A stretch of 64,000 nucleotides of DNA from Zea mays (taxonomy: Eukaryota; Streptophyta; Magnoliopsida; Poales; Poaceae), in assembly GCF_902167145.1 (NCBI RefSeq), contig NC_050097.1:169104923-169168922 (forward strand), in the 5' to 3' direction. The notes below the pieces were generated by a model, which saw only the letters and a list, made by a program, of their open reading frames with translations, did no database searches and was not told the DNA's origin. Below, piece by piece: positions 1 through 10,574 of this stretch (position 1 is the stretch's first letter; every line of letters begins with the position of its first letter). The position numbers and the translations under genes were made by a program.

Positions 1-1568
1 ATTTTTGTGAACATTACTCTTTTGTTTCCTCCATTGAGCCACACAGGGTAGAGGAAGCACTTCAAGATTTGGATTGGGTGTTGGCAATGCAAGAGGAGCT
101 CAACAACTTCACAAGGAATGAGGTATGGCATTTAGTTCCACGTCCTAACCAAAATGTTGTAGGAACCAAGTGGGTCTTCCGCAACAAGCAAGATGAACAT
201 GGTGTGGTGACAAGGAACAAAGTCCGACTTGTGGCCAAGGGATATTCACAAGTCGAAGGTTTGGATTTCGGTGAAACCTATGCACCCGTAGCTAGGCTCG
301 AGTCAATTCGCATTTTACTTGCCTATGCTACTTACCATGGCTTCAAGCTTTATCAAATGGACGTGAAGAGTGCTTTCCTTAACGGACCAATCAAGGAGGA
401 GGTCTATGTTGAGCAACCTTCTGGCTTTGAAGATAGTGAGTACCCTAACCATGTCTATAAACTCTCTAAGGCGCTTTATGGGCTCAAGCAAGCCCTAAGA
501 GCATGGTATGAATGCCTAAGAGATTTTCTTATCGCTAATGGCTTCAAAGTCGGAAAGGCCGATCCTACTCTCTTTACTAAAACACTTGCAAATGATTTGT
601 TTGTATGCCAAATCTGTGTTGATGATATCATATTTGGGTCTACTAACGAATCTACATGTGAAGAGTTTAGTAGGATCATGACACAAAAATTTGAGATGTC
701 TATGATGGGGGAGTTGAAGTATTTCTTAGGATTTCAAGTGAAGCAACTCCAAGAGGGCACCTTCATTAGCCAAATGAAGTACATTCAAGATATACTCACC
801 AAGTTTGGGATGAAGGATGCCAAGCCCATCAAGACACCCATGGGAACTAATGGGCATCTCGACCTCGACACGGGAGGTAATTCTGTAGATCAAAAGGTAT
901 ACCGGTCGATGATAGGTTCTTTACTCTACTTATGTGCATCTCGACCGGATATTATGCTTTCCGTATGCATGTGTGCAAGATTCCAAGCCGATCCTAAGGA
1001 AGTTCACCTTAGGGCCGTAAAACGAATCTTGAGATATTTAGTTTATACTCCTAAGTTTGGCCTTTGGTACCTTAGGGGATCCACATTTGATTTACTTGGT
1101 TATTCAGATGCTGATTGGGCAGGGTGTAAAATTAATACAAAGAGCACATCAGGGACTTGCCAGTTCTTGGGAAGATCTCTGGTGTCTTGGGCTTCAAAGA
1201 AGCAAAATTCTGTCGCTCTTTCTACCGCCGAAGCCGAGTATATTGCCGCAGGCCATTGTTGCGTGCAATTGCTTTGGATGAGGCAAACCCTTAGGGACTA
1301 TGGTTACAAATTAACCAAAGTTACTCTTCTATGTGATAATGAGAGTGCAATCCGCATGGCGGATAATCCCGTTGAACATAGCCACACTAAACACATAGTC
1401 ATTCGGTATCACTTTTTAAGGGATCACCAACAAAAGGGAGAGATCAAGATTGCATATATTAACACCAAAGAACAATTAGCCGATATCTTTACCAAGCCAT
1501 TAGATGAACAAACATTTACCAAACTTAGGCATGAGCTAAATATTCTTGATTCTAGGAATTTTGATTGA
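1..1568 (+). CDS. Copia pol C-terminal part: reverse transcriptase and RNase H (partial at left edge)
   Basis: The frame is open from base 3 to the TGA at 1568 with no internal stop, so this is the C-terminal part of a polyprotein that starts outside the window. The reverse transcriptase begins with the copia signature around [13 protein letters not shown], passes GTKWVFRNK and [11 protein letters not shown], and reaches the catalytic box near 616-640. That box reads CVDDIIFG instead of the usual YVDD, so the aspartates are kept but the preceding tyrosine is changed. The RNase H part follows, with SDADWAG (near 1105), STAEAEYIA (near 1220) and the ADIFTKPL tail. It would copy element RNA into DNA in the cytoplasmic particle. 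The unbroken frame suggests a fairly recent copy; whether it is active cannot be judged from half an element. Confidence 0.93.
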   Translation, partial: FCEHYSFVSSIEPHRVEEALQDLDWVLAMQEELNNFTRNEVWHLVPRPNQNVVGTKWVFRNKQDEHGVVTRNKVRLVAKGYSQVEGLDFGETYAPVARLESIRILLAYATYHGFKLYQMDVKSAFLNGPIKEEVYVEQPSGFEDSEYPNHVYKLSKALYGLKQALRAWYECLRDFLIANGFKVGKADPTLFTKTLANDLFVCQICVDDIIFGSTNESTCEEFSRIMTQKFEMSMMGELKYFLGFQVKQLQEGTFISQMKYIQDILTKFGMKDAKPIKTPMGTNGHLDLDTGGNSVDQKVYRSMIGSLLYLCASRPDIMLSVCMCARFQADPKEVHLRAVKRILRYLVYTPKFGLWYLRGSTFDLLGYSDADWAGCKINTKSTSGTCQFLGRSLVSWASKKQNSVALSTAEAEYIAAGHCCVQLLWMRQTLRDYGYKLTKVTLLCDNESAIRMADNPVEHSHTKHIVIRYHFLRDHQQKGEIKIAYINTKEQLADIFTKPLDEQTFTKLRHELNILDSRNFD

Positions 1569-2388
1569 TATTTTGCACACATAACTCATTTATATACCTT
1601 TGATCATCTCTTTCATGTGCTATGACTAATGTGGTTTCAAGTGCATTTCATGCTAAGTCATAGATTGAAAGGGAAAAGGAGTCTTCGGCGAAGACAAAGG
1701 CTTCCACTCCACTCCATCGAATTATTCATCCTTCGTCGTCGCTCTGCATCACTCTCCAACCTTGGTATAATCTTCACTCATATGTTATTTACCATAGGGG
1801 AGAAAGTAGTAAAGGGCTTATATTTCACTCAAGTATGCGTTTTTGGCGATTCATGCCAAAGGGGGAGAAAGTATTAGCCCAAACCAAAAGGACCGCACCA
1901 CCACCAATTTCAAAAATTTATAGTCTTTCAATTTGTATGTTTTTAAAGAATTCCAAATTGGTATCTTATTTTGATACATTTTTCAAATTGGAATACCCCT
2001 TTTCAAACTTAATAAAACCCTCTTGAACACTAAGAGGAGGATTTCATTAAGGGGGAGTTTTGTTTAGTCAAAGGAAAAGCATTTGAAACAGGGGGAGAAA
2101 ATTTCAAAATCTTGAAAATGCTTCTCAAAATCTTATTCATATATCTTTGACTATTTGCAAAAGACTTTGAAAAAGAATTTCCAAAAGAGTTTGCAAAAAC
2201 AAAACATGTGGTGCAAGCGTGGTCCAAAATGTTAAAATAGAAGAAAGCATCCATGCATATCTTATGAGAATATATATTGGTTCAATTCTAAGTAACCTTT
2301 GCACTTACATTATGCAAAATAATTCAATTATGCACTTATACATTTGCTTTGGTTTGTGTTGGCATAAATCACCAAAAAGGGGGGAGAT
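1569..2388 (+). other. E1 post-pol spacer with multiplied polypurine tracts
   Basis: This 0.8 kb between pol and the 3' LTR has no convincing reading frame. It contains several purine tracts of the form AAGGGGGAG, near 1858, 2049 and 2091, plus the LTR-adjacent tract at 2374-2387 that primes plus-strand DNA. Multiplied tracts before the 3' LTR are a known Sirevirus feature. No envelope-like frame is left here. Confidence 0.8.
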
Positions 2389-3553
2389 TGAAAGGGAAAT
2401 AGGCTTACACCTTTTCCTAATTGATTTTGGTGGTTGAATTGTCCAACACAAATAATTGGACTAACTAGTTTGCTCTAGACTATAAGTTTTACAGGTGCCA
2501 AAGGTTCACAACAAACCAATAAAAAGACCAAGAAAGGGTTCAAACAAAGAGAGCAAAAGACACTCGAAGGCAGCCCTAGTCTGGCGCACCGGACTGTCCG
2601 GTGTGCCACCGGACAGTGTCTAGTGCATCAGGGAACCCGACTCCGAACTTGCCACCTTCGGGAATTCTAGGAGCCACTCCACTATAATTCACCGGACTGT
2701 CCGATGTGCCAGTGGAGTAACGGCTACACAGCGCCAACGGTCGTCTGCAAAGAGCAATCAATGCGCTACAGTGCGCGCAGAAGTTAGAGCAGCGCCAGAA
2801 GGCGCACCGGACAGTGAACAGTGACTGTCCGGTGCACCACTGGACTGTCCGGTGGCCCAGATGTCAGAAGCTCCAACGGTTAGAATCCAATGCCCGGGTG
2901 ACGTGGCTGGCGCACCGAACTGTTCGGTGTGCCATGCGACAGCAGCCTCCACCAACGGCTCTTTTGGTGATTGGGGCTATAAATACCCCCAACCACCCAC
3001 CATTCATGACATCCAAGTTTTCAGCCTTCAAACACCTTACAAGAGCTATAGCATTCAATACAAGACACAATCAAAGAGATCAAATCCTCTCCCAAGTCCA
3101 AAGATCATTCCAATCAAATAGTGACTAGTGAGAGAGTGACTTGTGTTCATTTGAGCTCTTGCGCTTGGATTGCTTTTCTTCTTCATTCTTTCTTGATTCC
3201 AACTCAATTGTAACCAAGGCAAGAGACACCAATTGTGTGGTGGTCCTTGTGGGGACTTAGTGTCCCGTTTGATTGAGAAGAGAAGTTCACTCGGTCTAAG
3301 TGACCGTTTGAGAGAGGGAAAGGGTTGAAAGAGACCCGGTCTTTGTGACCACCTCAACAGGGAGTAGGTTTGCAAGAACCAAACCTCGGTAAAACAAATC
3401 ACCATGTCATCCGCCTTATTTACTTGTGATTTGTATTTCGCCCTCTCTTTTGGACTCGTTTATATTTCTAACGCTAACCCCGGCTTGTAGTTGTGCTTAA
3501 AGTTCGTAAATTTCAGATTCGCCCTATTCACCCCCCCCTCTAGGCGACTTTCA
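2389..3553 (+). repeat. E1 3' LTR
   Basis: The LTR is 1165 bp, from TGAAAGGG just after the polypurine tract to CTTTCA. The U3 part carries repeated near-palindromes of the type CACCGGACTGTCCGGTG (2583-2950). A TATA box (TATAAATA) sits near 2979 and the CCTATTCACCCCC block typical of Sirevirus LTR ends is at 3522-3540. Palindromic U3 modules have been described in maize Sireviruses in connection with small RNAs. Confidence 0.92.
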
Positions 3554-4835
3554 AGGGGACAATCCTTCTGCTCACGCCTAAACCAGCTGAGCCATCACCT
3601 TAGGCCCTCCCCTAAACCAGGGAGTCCCTGATCATCCCACTCACAAGGTGATAAGGGTGAAAACCCTTCATCATACACATTTTGAAAAGCATATTCTTTT
3701 GAAAACTCACACCTTTTCTCAAATCATTTGTAACAAATATATCAAGGATTGATTGTGGCAAGCGGCTGGGTGGCTATATTAACTTGTCTCAAAATCATAT
3801 CATGCATAAAATAACAGGCTGAGGGTTGTGGTTGTAAAACATAGGTAATTTATGCATCAAAGGGATCCAGTGAGCTTGTCGTGCTTGTCCGGCGAAGGGG
3901 GAAGAGCTCGCGGAACTGGCTTCTGGCTCCACCGCCTGGCGTAGACTTGCAGATCTGGCATCCACGAGACGGCACGAACGCTCCGATAACTGTGCAACAT
4001 GAATAAGCAAACATACAAACAAGCAAGCACGCCAACAAATATTTAGTATAGTGGTCAGAATAGCGATATATGGATGGGTAGAGTCTTGAGTAGAATCTGT
4101 GTCATGTGGTGTTGAGATACTACTAGTGGTGGAGCGGAGGTGCTTACCAGGAGGGTGAACTGGAGGTGAAGCGACACTATGCGTGTAGCCGGCAGAGCGG
4201 AGTAACTGAGTGGGTGGGGTGTTTGCCTTGGCTGAGGGTGTTGAGTGTGTGTGGAGAGGGAGAGGGTAGCTGGGTGTATGTGGTGTAGCACAGTGAAGTT
4301 CACTGTTGGTGAAAATAGTGACGAATGAATCGTCTGACTTAGTATGAACAGGAGAGTTATAGGCAGAATATGGGACAAGAGTATTTTGGGAGTTTTCTAG
4401 AACATGAACCATGCTTAAGGGATGACATGGTTGGATAGGGAATAATTCGATAAGAATTTAGAAACAAGAATTATTGGAATCGGAGTTTGGAAGCCTGGTT
4501 CGAAGGAATCCCAAAGTTAAGCGTGCTCAACTTGAAGAAACCTGGGATGGGTGACCAGATGGGAAGTTCCCTACTGCAAGGAAAATCACAGTCACCGGAG
4601 TTCGTATGACTGGAATATGGGTCTGGTTGGTCAATGGTGGACTGGACAGCATGATGGATGAGTAGTTGAAATTTGGGGTGATCGGATGATCGATGAATAG
4701 TAATGATGAATAGTGACGATGAAAAAGATAACATAGATATCATCGATGAATAGTAACGATGATGAAAAGTAATGATGAATAGTGTCGATGAATAGTAACG
4801 ATGAATAGTAACGATGGTGAATAGTAAAGATAACA
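3554..4835 (-). repeat. E2: LTR fragment of the long-LTR (E8-type) gypsy family
   Basis: Read on the minus strand this follows the E8 LTR from about 36755 back to about 35440: the GGTGATGGCTCAGCTGG block, the ACACAC-rich leader, the 5S-like module and the GAATAGTAACGATG repeats. Similarity stops near 4820-4836, where E3 begins. It lacks the 16-17 bp segment that in E8 holds a second TATA box (E8 36015-36031). It is interrupted on its left by E1. Confidence 0.85.
4505..4581 (+). other. 5S rRNA-like internal promoter module in E2
   Basis: The plus strand carries GTTAAGCGTGCT, then 17 nt, then GGATGGGTGACC, then TGGGAAGT. Plant 5S rRNA has the same three blocks in the same order, with 18 nt in the first gap; they are its box A, intermediate element and box C. 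The 5' third and 3' end of 5S are not recognisable, so this is not a 5S gene. It is antisense to the LTR. Equivalent 77-bp segments are at 35708-35784 and 42332-42408. Confidence 0.75.
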
Positions 4836-6519
4836 TAAGCTATGTTCTTGCCTCTAAATTGGTAGTAACTTGGCTTAGGTGCTCCTTACTTTAAAATGTT
4901 GTTTCTTTTGGTGTACCTAAGGAACCTTCTTAATCATGGTGTACTTAGACATTGCGCTTTATATGCATGATCTTGTCGTTTTCAATTGGTATATGTGGTG
5001 CAATGATTATCATGTATGAAGCATGCCTAGGTTGCTTGTAAAATGTTATACTCCTTGAGGCATGCATTGTTGTATTAAGTCAACTATTCAATTGGTATCT
5101 CTTTGTGATGAAATTGATAGAGTATGCCTTGACCAAGATATGTTGTGATCCCCTCTAGTTCTGAGGAAGCTAGAATGTGCAAAGTGCAAGTCATTCAAAT
5201 ACTTGATGCACAACTTTAGGGGGAGCACACATAACTTGTGTCTTTTGAGACTAATTGTTTCTTGAGTGATCTTGTATAGTCTCAAGGTGGAAAAGGGAAG
5301 ATGAGCAAGAAATGGAGCAATCAGGACTTGGGTACCTCCACAAGTCGAGGAATTGGTATCTAAAGTTGTGAGTAATTATGTATTTAAAGGTTGCTCGTGC
5401 TCTATAATAGTTGGTGATCCTAGATGCTTATCTTTAAATATCATGGAGCTATGACAGTGATGATTTTTCAATTGGTAGCCTTGGTAGTGTGCTTCAATTG
5501 GTATCTTTTGGTAATCACTAGAATAGAAGCTTCATCTTGTGCCACAATACTATAACTTGTTCTAAGTTTTGTATCTTAGCAATAAGAAAAGGTCAAGATA
5601 AAGGATCATGCATAAGTGTAAAGGAGCTCCCTAGAGATAAAACTTTCAAGATGGAAATCTTGAATTGATGACAAAAGGAACTCCGCCTACTTAGATGGAA
5701 AGTACACCATAACATGGTAAAGGTACAAAAGGAGGTATTGACCTTTTTGCGTATTTGTACCTTAATTTTTCTCCAATGCTTGTGTTGCATATGTTTAATG
5801 TGTAAGGGGGAGTAATGTTAGTGTGTTGCATTTTCCCTGCTTAATACCCTGCTGTCCCTTGACATCATCCTATGTTCTTGCTTGAATATGGTTTTGGTGT
5901 TTGATGTCAAAGGGGGAGAATTTGTGCATTAAAGCTTACCTCGACCTGAGAGGAAAGCTTATCTTAAGGGTGAAGATTATTTTTTTGTGTGCTAAAGGAC
6001 TCAAAGGGGTTTCCTTGAGTTCCTTTGATCTTAAAGAAAAATGTGTTAGTTTGTTGATAATACTTACCATATGCTTCTTGTTGTATTATATGGTGATAAT
6101 GCAAAATTAGTGCTTCCGTTGATATGAATCAATTGGTATCTACTGTGTTTATCCTGTGATAGATATTCATGTGGTTCTGGCGCTTTAAATTGGTATTTTA
6201 ATGGTGAATAGTGGTAGGTTGATATTCCTATGGTATATTTATTTAATTGGTGTTTAACTCTGATTCTGTGCATTTGTGTGTTATACGCATCACAGTTTGA
6301 TTCTTCACACAATGCATCCCACAGGTGCTAAGTTGTAGCAATGCTTCGAATTAGCCTAAGTATGTGCATTTTGGCATTTAAGGCCAAAGTTAAGATTTTA
6401 ATGTAAGCACATATTTAGGGGGAGCATTCTATAAACTTAGAATTCAAAATTTGTGCTTTAAATCTTATTGTTGTGTAAGCTTTAATTGTGTTGCCATCAA
6501 TCACCAAAAAGGGGGAGAT

Positions 6520-8446
6520 TGAAAGCTCTCTTGTGGGTTTTGGTGGTTTGGATGACAACCCAATTAAAGGACTAACAAGTGTGCTAAGTGTTGAACAGGT
6601 GCTTAATGCAAAGCTAACAGGGTTCAACACAAGTGAACAAGTGTGATGGTCCAAAGACTGGATTATCTATAGATAATGGACATCACAAGTAAGATGGACA
6701 TTGCTTAAGTGAGACTCAGTGTGCGTAACTCAGAGACAACTGATCAAGCCAAGGATGGAGGCAAGAAGAGCTTCGAGGTACCGAGTGCACAGGAGAAGGT
6801 CAATGAGACTAGGAACCCAAAGCCAAGGGTGAAGAAGAAGACTTGCAAAGTCAAGGTTGATCGAGTTAAGAAGAGTTATGGTGCATCAAGGATCACTACA
6901 TAAGGACATGACTTACAACCAATGAGGTAACATCTACAATTATGTGGTGTAAGTCATAAGGCTCAAGATCAAGCTTGAGAAGTGAATGGGGGTTGGGGCT
7001 CAGATATGTCAATCTAGATCAAGTCAAGTTGACTTGATGGTTTAGAGTCCAACATCGACCTCAAACAAGCCAAATTGGGTAAAACGATGAAAAAGGTTAA
7101 GTATGTAAGGTTTGAGTGTTCAACCATTTTGCATACACCTCTTACTACAAGTTTGGTGCTTTGGTTTGCTCTCTAACTCTTTCTGTAGAGAAAGTACCAT
7201 TCTGAGCTCTGTTGGAGGAGAAACAGAAAAGCTAGGAGAAGAACAAAAAAGATGTAAGTTTCTAGGACTAAATCAATTGGATTATACTCTAAATGTGTTT
7301 GTTTAAGTCTTAGGAAAATCCTCCCAAAAGTTGAAGTCAAACGGAGAAAGAACGGAGGAAAAAGCACTTAGTGTGCTGTTGGCTGGTGCACAGGACAGTG
7401 AATAGTAGCTGTCCGGTGCACAGGACAGTGAATAGTAACAAAGTCCGGTGCACAGGACAGTGAATAGTAGCTGTGCCCGGTGCACAGGACAGTGAATAGT
7501 AGCTGTGTCCGGTGCACAGGACAGTGAATAGTAGCTGTGTCCGGTGCACAGGACAGTGAATAGTGACCTGTCCGGTGCACAGGACAGTGAATAGTAACCT
7601 GTCCGGTGCACCAACGGCTAACTGTTCCAGAGAAGGAAACTATCAATCAGATCTGTTACTGTTCACTGTCAGGTGCGCCACCGGACAGTCCGGTGCACCC
7701 GCAACCAGGGAAGGCTGGGAGCTTCCAAATGAAGCTCCAACGGCTCCTAGGCCCTTTGGGGCTATAAAAGGGACCCCTAGGCGCCTCAAACAAGAACACA
7801 AGTGCAGCCAACAATTGTATACATCACTCGGATCGATTCTCTCTCTCACTCTCGTGTAAATCTCTCTAGTTTGTGTGAAGGCAAAGTTATAAGCCTTTAG
7901 AGAGTGGAGAGGTGCTGCAAAGAGCTAGAGCAAAGTCTTGAGCGCATTGTTACTCTGCCGGAGTGCTGTCAAGAAGATTGTAAGCAGTCACGGCTTTGTT
8001 GTAACCCAACTCAACATAGTGGAAGGCTCTATCTGTCATACTGACAGATCTGAGCAAACGGAGGAAGGAGTTGAAATAGACTCCAAGCCCAGGTGTGGCT
8101 AACTCCAACGAGGACTAGGCAAGCATTTCAGGCTTGGCCGAACCTCGGGATACATTCTTGCGTCTGTGTGATTCGCTCTGTATTGTGTGCTGACTCTCTG
8201 TCTTACTCACTTTTTATATCTGCACTTCAACACTTATCTGTGGTACAAGTTATATTTGAAGTGCAGGGCATTTTGAGACAGGATCTTCTATTCCGCTGCA
8301 ACCTACTCGAAGGATCTTTCATTCCCCTGCGATATGGTCTTTGAGTAGAGTAAGAACTAAAGTTTTAAAGTGATAATTTTTTATTCGCCTATTCACCCCC
8401 CTCTAGGCGACATCCAGATCCTGTTCCCGGGCAAAGGGAACTTTCA
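6520..8446 (+). repeat. E3 3' LTR
   Basis: A 1927-bp LTR from TGAAAGCTCTC to GGGAACTTTCA. It contains the tandem array at 7380-7612, CACCGGACAGTCCGGTG palindromes near 7678, a TATA box (TATAAAA) at 7763-7769 and the TTCACCCCCCTCTAGGCGA block near 8391. A minus-strand stub of the same LTR type starts at 27141. Confidence 0.88.
7380..7612 (+). repeat. Tandem array of about 32-bp units in the E3 LTR
   Basis: Seven to eight head-to-tail units built on GGTGCACAGGACAGTGAATAG followed by a variable TAGCTGTGTCC or TAACCTGTCC segment. The units sit in U3, about 150-380 bp upstream of the TATA box, so they are candidate enhancer repeats or small-RNA targets. Confidence 0.85.
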
Positions 8447-8690
8447 CTTATCAATGTAAGGTAAAAAATGAAGAAGAAAATAAAAGTCAAACAACCAAGC
8501 TCTTCAATACATACACCAATAAGGTGAACAAGAAGGTCACTACATCATACTTGTTAAAAAAGAAGAAAAATGACAAGGTGATGACCATTAAGGTAAACAA
8601 TAAGTTTCTTCTTTTGATAGAGAAATTTAAGATCTTCACTATCTGCCACTTATTTCACCAATTATTTTCTATCTTACACTTTTGTTTGTT

Positions 8691-8892
8691 TAGGTGTAAC
8701 GTGTTAAATTCAAAACGAAAATACTATCATGCCCCTCCTATGTGTCTTTTTCGGCATGTTAGGTGTACCCAAAAAAAACAACAAGAAATAATTAAACGAG
8801 AAAAAAAAAATGCAACATGAACACATCGTGTCTGGAAAAAAACTCCAAAGGGGCAAGATGCTCTTTTTGTTTTGAATTTAACACCCTTATAG
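8691..8892. mobile_element. Foldback / MITE-like inverted repeat
   Basis: Two arms of about 35 bp, 8701-8735 and 8850-8884, are imperfect reverse complements sharing GTGTTAAATTCAAAAC and ending in GCCCC/GGGGC, with a spacer of about 114 bp. Weaker complementarity extends outwards. This fits a small non-autonomous DNA transposon with long terminal inverted repeats. No clear target duplication was found, so the superfamily is open. Confidence 0.6.
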
Positions 8893-9092
8893 CCCCCAAA
8901 AATTGATGAAAGCATCCAGTATAGGAAACAAAAGATGGTATAAATAATATATAGGAAAGATTTTAAGTTTTAGTGCCAAATCTAGAAGAAATATATTTTA
9001 GCATCAAATATAAATTTTATCCATTCATATTGCCACAACTACATAGAGTCATAGACATCTACATGTGTGGTGGCGGGCTTTGAACTTCTGTG

Positions 9093-9262
9093 ATCTATAC
9101 TTGAGCGTGACATCAGACTCAAAATCCAAATAACTGTTTTTTAGTCGGAAGGCTTACATGGAAATCTAAAAAAAATAATCTATACTTGAGCGTGACATCA
9201 GACTCAAAATCTAAATAACTGCTTTTTAGTCGGAAGGCTTACATGGAAATTTAAAAAAAATT
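9093..9262. repeat. 85-bp tandem duplication
   Basis: Two adjacent near-identical copies, starting at 9093 and 9178 with ATCTATACTTGAGCGTGAC and ending in the AAATYTAAAAAAAA stretch. They differ by only a few bases, so the duplication is recent. No function is suggested. Confidence 0.85.
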
Positions 9263-10469
9263 AAGCACTCGTAATATATTTACTAATAGTCAGTTACTCG
9301 TGCTATGCTATAGTTGTTATATATCATATAAATATGTAGTGAAATATTTATTTAAATATAATTATTGTTTTATAAACACTAAGTTATGTGTGGTATGATG
9401 GTTAGCCTAAATTTTTGAAACAGGGGAGCGATGGTGTCCATAAGGCAGTAGCTAAGAGAGCGCTGCACGGGCGCTAGACGTCGTGTCCACACAGCGCACG
9501 ACGTCGAGGCGGGGCGCATGCGGCAGGTCTAGAGTGTTAGTGCCAAAGGTGAAACGATGGTAGTACTAGTTAACCACGTTAGGTTCTTAATATCATAGAG
9601 ATAGAATTCTTTCACGGTGCTATGGAACCCGTTTTTAGAAGAACTATTTTTGTTCACCGCAGTGCCATTTCATCTTCGGCTGCATGGCGTTTCTTTATTC
9701 TAAATTATTACATGCTAAGTTTAAAAATAAATTAATGGACGATAAATACTCGAAAACGGAAGCAGTATATAATCACAACAAATTAAGTGTCAACTTCTGG
9801 CGCAGAAATTCAAATGAAGGTTTAAACTCGGGCCGCAAGTTGCTCGGGTAGGCCGGGTGCGTGAACTGGTCAGCACAGCGTAGCTAAAATATTGGTGATG
9901 CAGTCCATGTACATACGTAGCCCAGTGTTGGATGAATAATAATCAACGTTAGACTACCGTGGAAGGAAAGAAAAGAATGCACGGTAGACCGAGCCTGCGT
10001 GCACCTAACGGGGGGCAATGTCGTCATTCCTTAATAGCCAAGCAAACGAGACAGCGAATTGAAACAGCACCGCAGACCAGGAAAAGACCGCAGGCATTGC
10101 TAATCCAAGAGGGAAGACGACGAGCAAGGACACGGCCGTGGTAGCCGTTCCGTTTCGCTTGGGGTGGTTGGGTGGGTGAGGTGGGCCCGCATTGAAGCCA
10201 GAAGCGAAGCCACCGGTGGTGGTGCAGACCGCAGACCTGGGACTCTGGGAGGGAGGCGAGCATCTTCCCCTGGCAAGTGGCACACGCGCACACAGTAGGC
10301 ACAGGTTTGGAAGCCGCGTGGAGACTGGAGGGGAAGGTCCCGTCGTCTCCACCTTCCCCACTGGCACCGCCCCCCAGCCGAGCCGCCACAGCCCACAGGG
10401 CAGGCAGCCCGTGCCCGGCGTCGTTTTCCCGGACCCCGCGTGCGTGCTAACATTCGCACGTCAAGTCCG

Positions 10470-10477
10470 TATTTATA
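10470..10477 (+). promoter_or_regulatory. Probable TATA box of the C2-domain gene
   Basis: TATTTATA about 100 bp upstream of the chosen ATG, in GC-rich proximal promoter DNA. This would place transcription start near 10500 and give a leader of about 75 nt. Inferred from position and sequence only. Confidence 0.55.
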
Positions 10478-10574
10478 CCGGCCGCCTACCTCCCGGTGTT
10501 GCTCCAGTTCGTGGAGTGGAGTCACCACAGAATCAAAGAAAAGCTTTCCCCCGATCCTCTCGCGGACACCAGCG

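Larger units (their letters stand above)
1..3553 (+). mobile_element. E1: 3' half of an Opie/Ji-type Sirevirus (Ty1/copia)
   Basis: The element enters from the left edge inside pol and runs through reverse transcriptase/RNase H, a spacer with repeated purine tracts and a complete 3' LTR. It ends at 3553 with CTTTCA. The next bases match, in reverse, the interior of the E8 LTR near 36755, so E1 was inserted into a minus-strand copy of that long-LTR family; its 5' half and other TSD lie outside the window. Gene order and repeated AAGGGGGAG tracts are Sirevirus traits. Opie versus Ji is not resolved. Confidence 0.9.
4836..8446 (+). mobile_element. E3: truncated Giepum-like Sirevirus, 3' end only
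   Basis: The piece comprises a 1.7 kb non-coding spacer (4836-6519) and a full 3' LTR. The spacer has purine tracts near 5218, 5804, 5909 and 6416 and the LTR-adjacent tract at 6506-6518, the Sirevirus pattern, plus many AATTGGTATC motifs. No pol coding is left: the 5' part was lost at the junction with E2 near 4836. The Giepum assignment rests on the 1.9 kb LTR and is tentative. Confidence 0.75.
8447..10469. other. Non-coding 5' flank of the C2-domain gene
   Basis: AT-rich non-coding DNA with no supportable gene. It holds a foldback element (8691-8892), an 85-bp tandem duplication (9093-9262), a short GC-rich patch (9430-9530) and, closest to the gene, GC-rich promoter-proximal DNA from about 10130. 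Short open frames here have no protein-like composition. Confidence 0.7.

Noticed and set aside
7303..7646. Minus-strand Tyr/Ser/Cys-rich repeat frames over the E3 LTR array
   Set aside because: By-product of the 32-bp tandem array; all three frames stay open.
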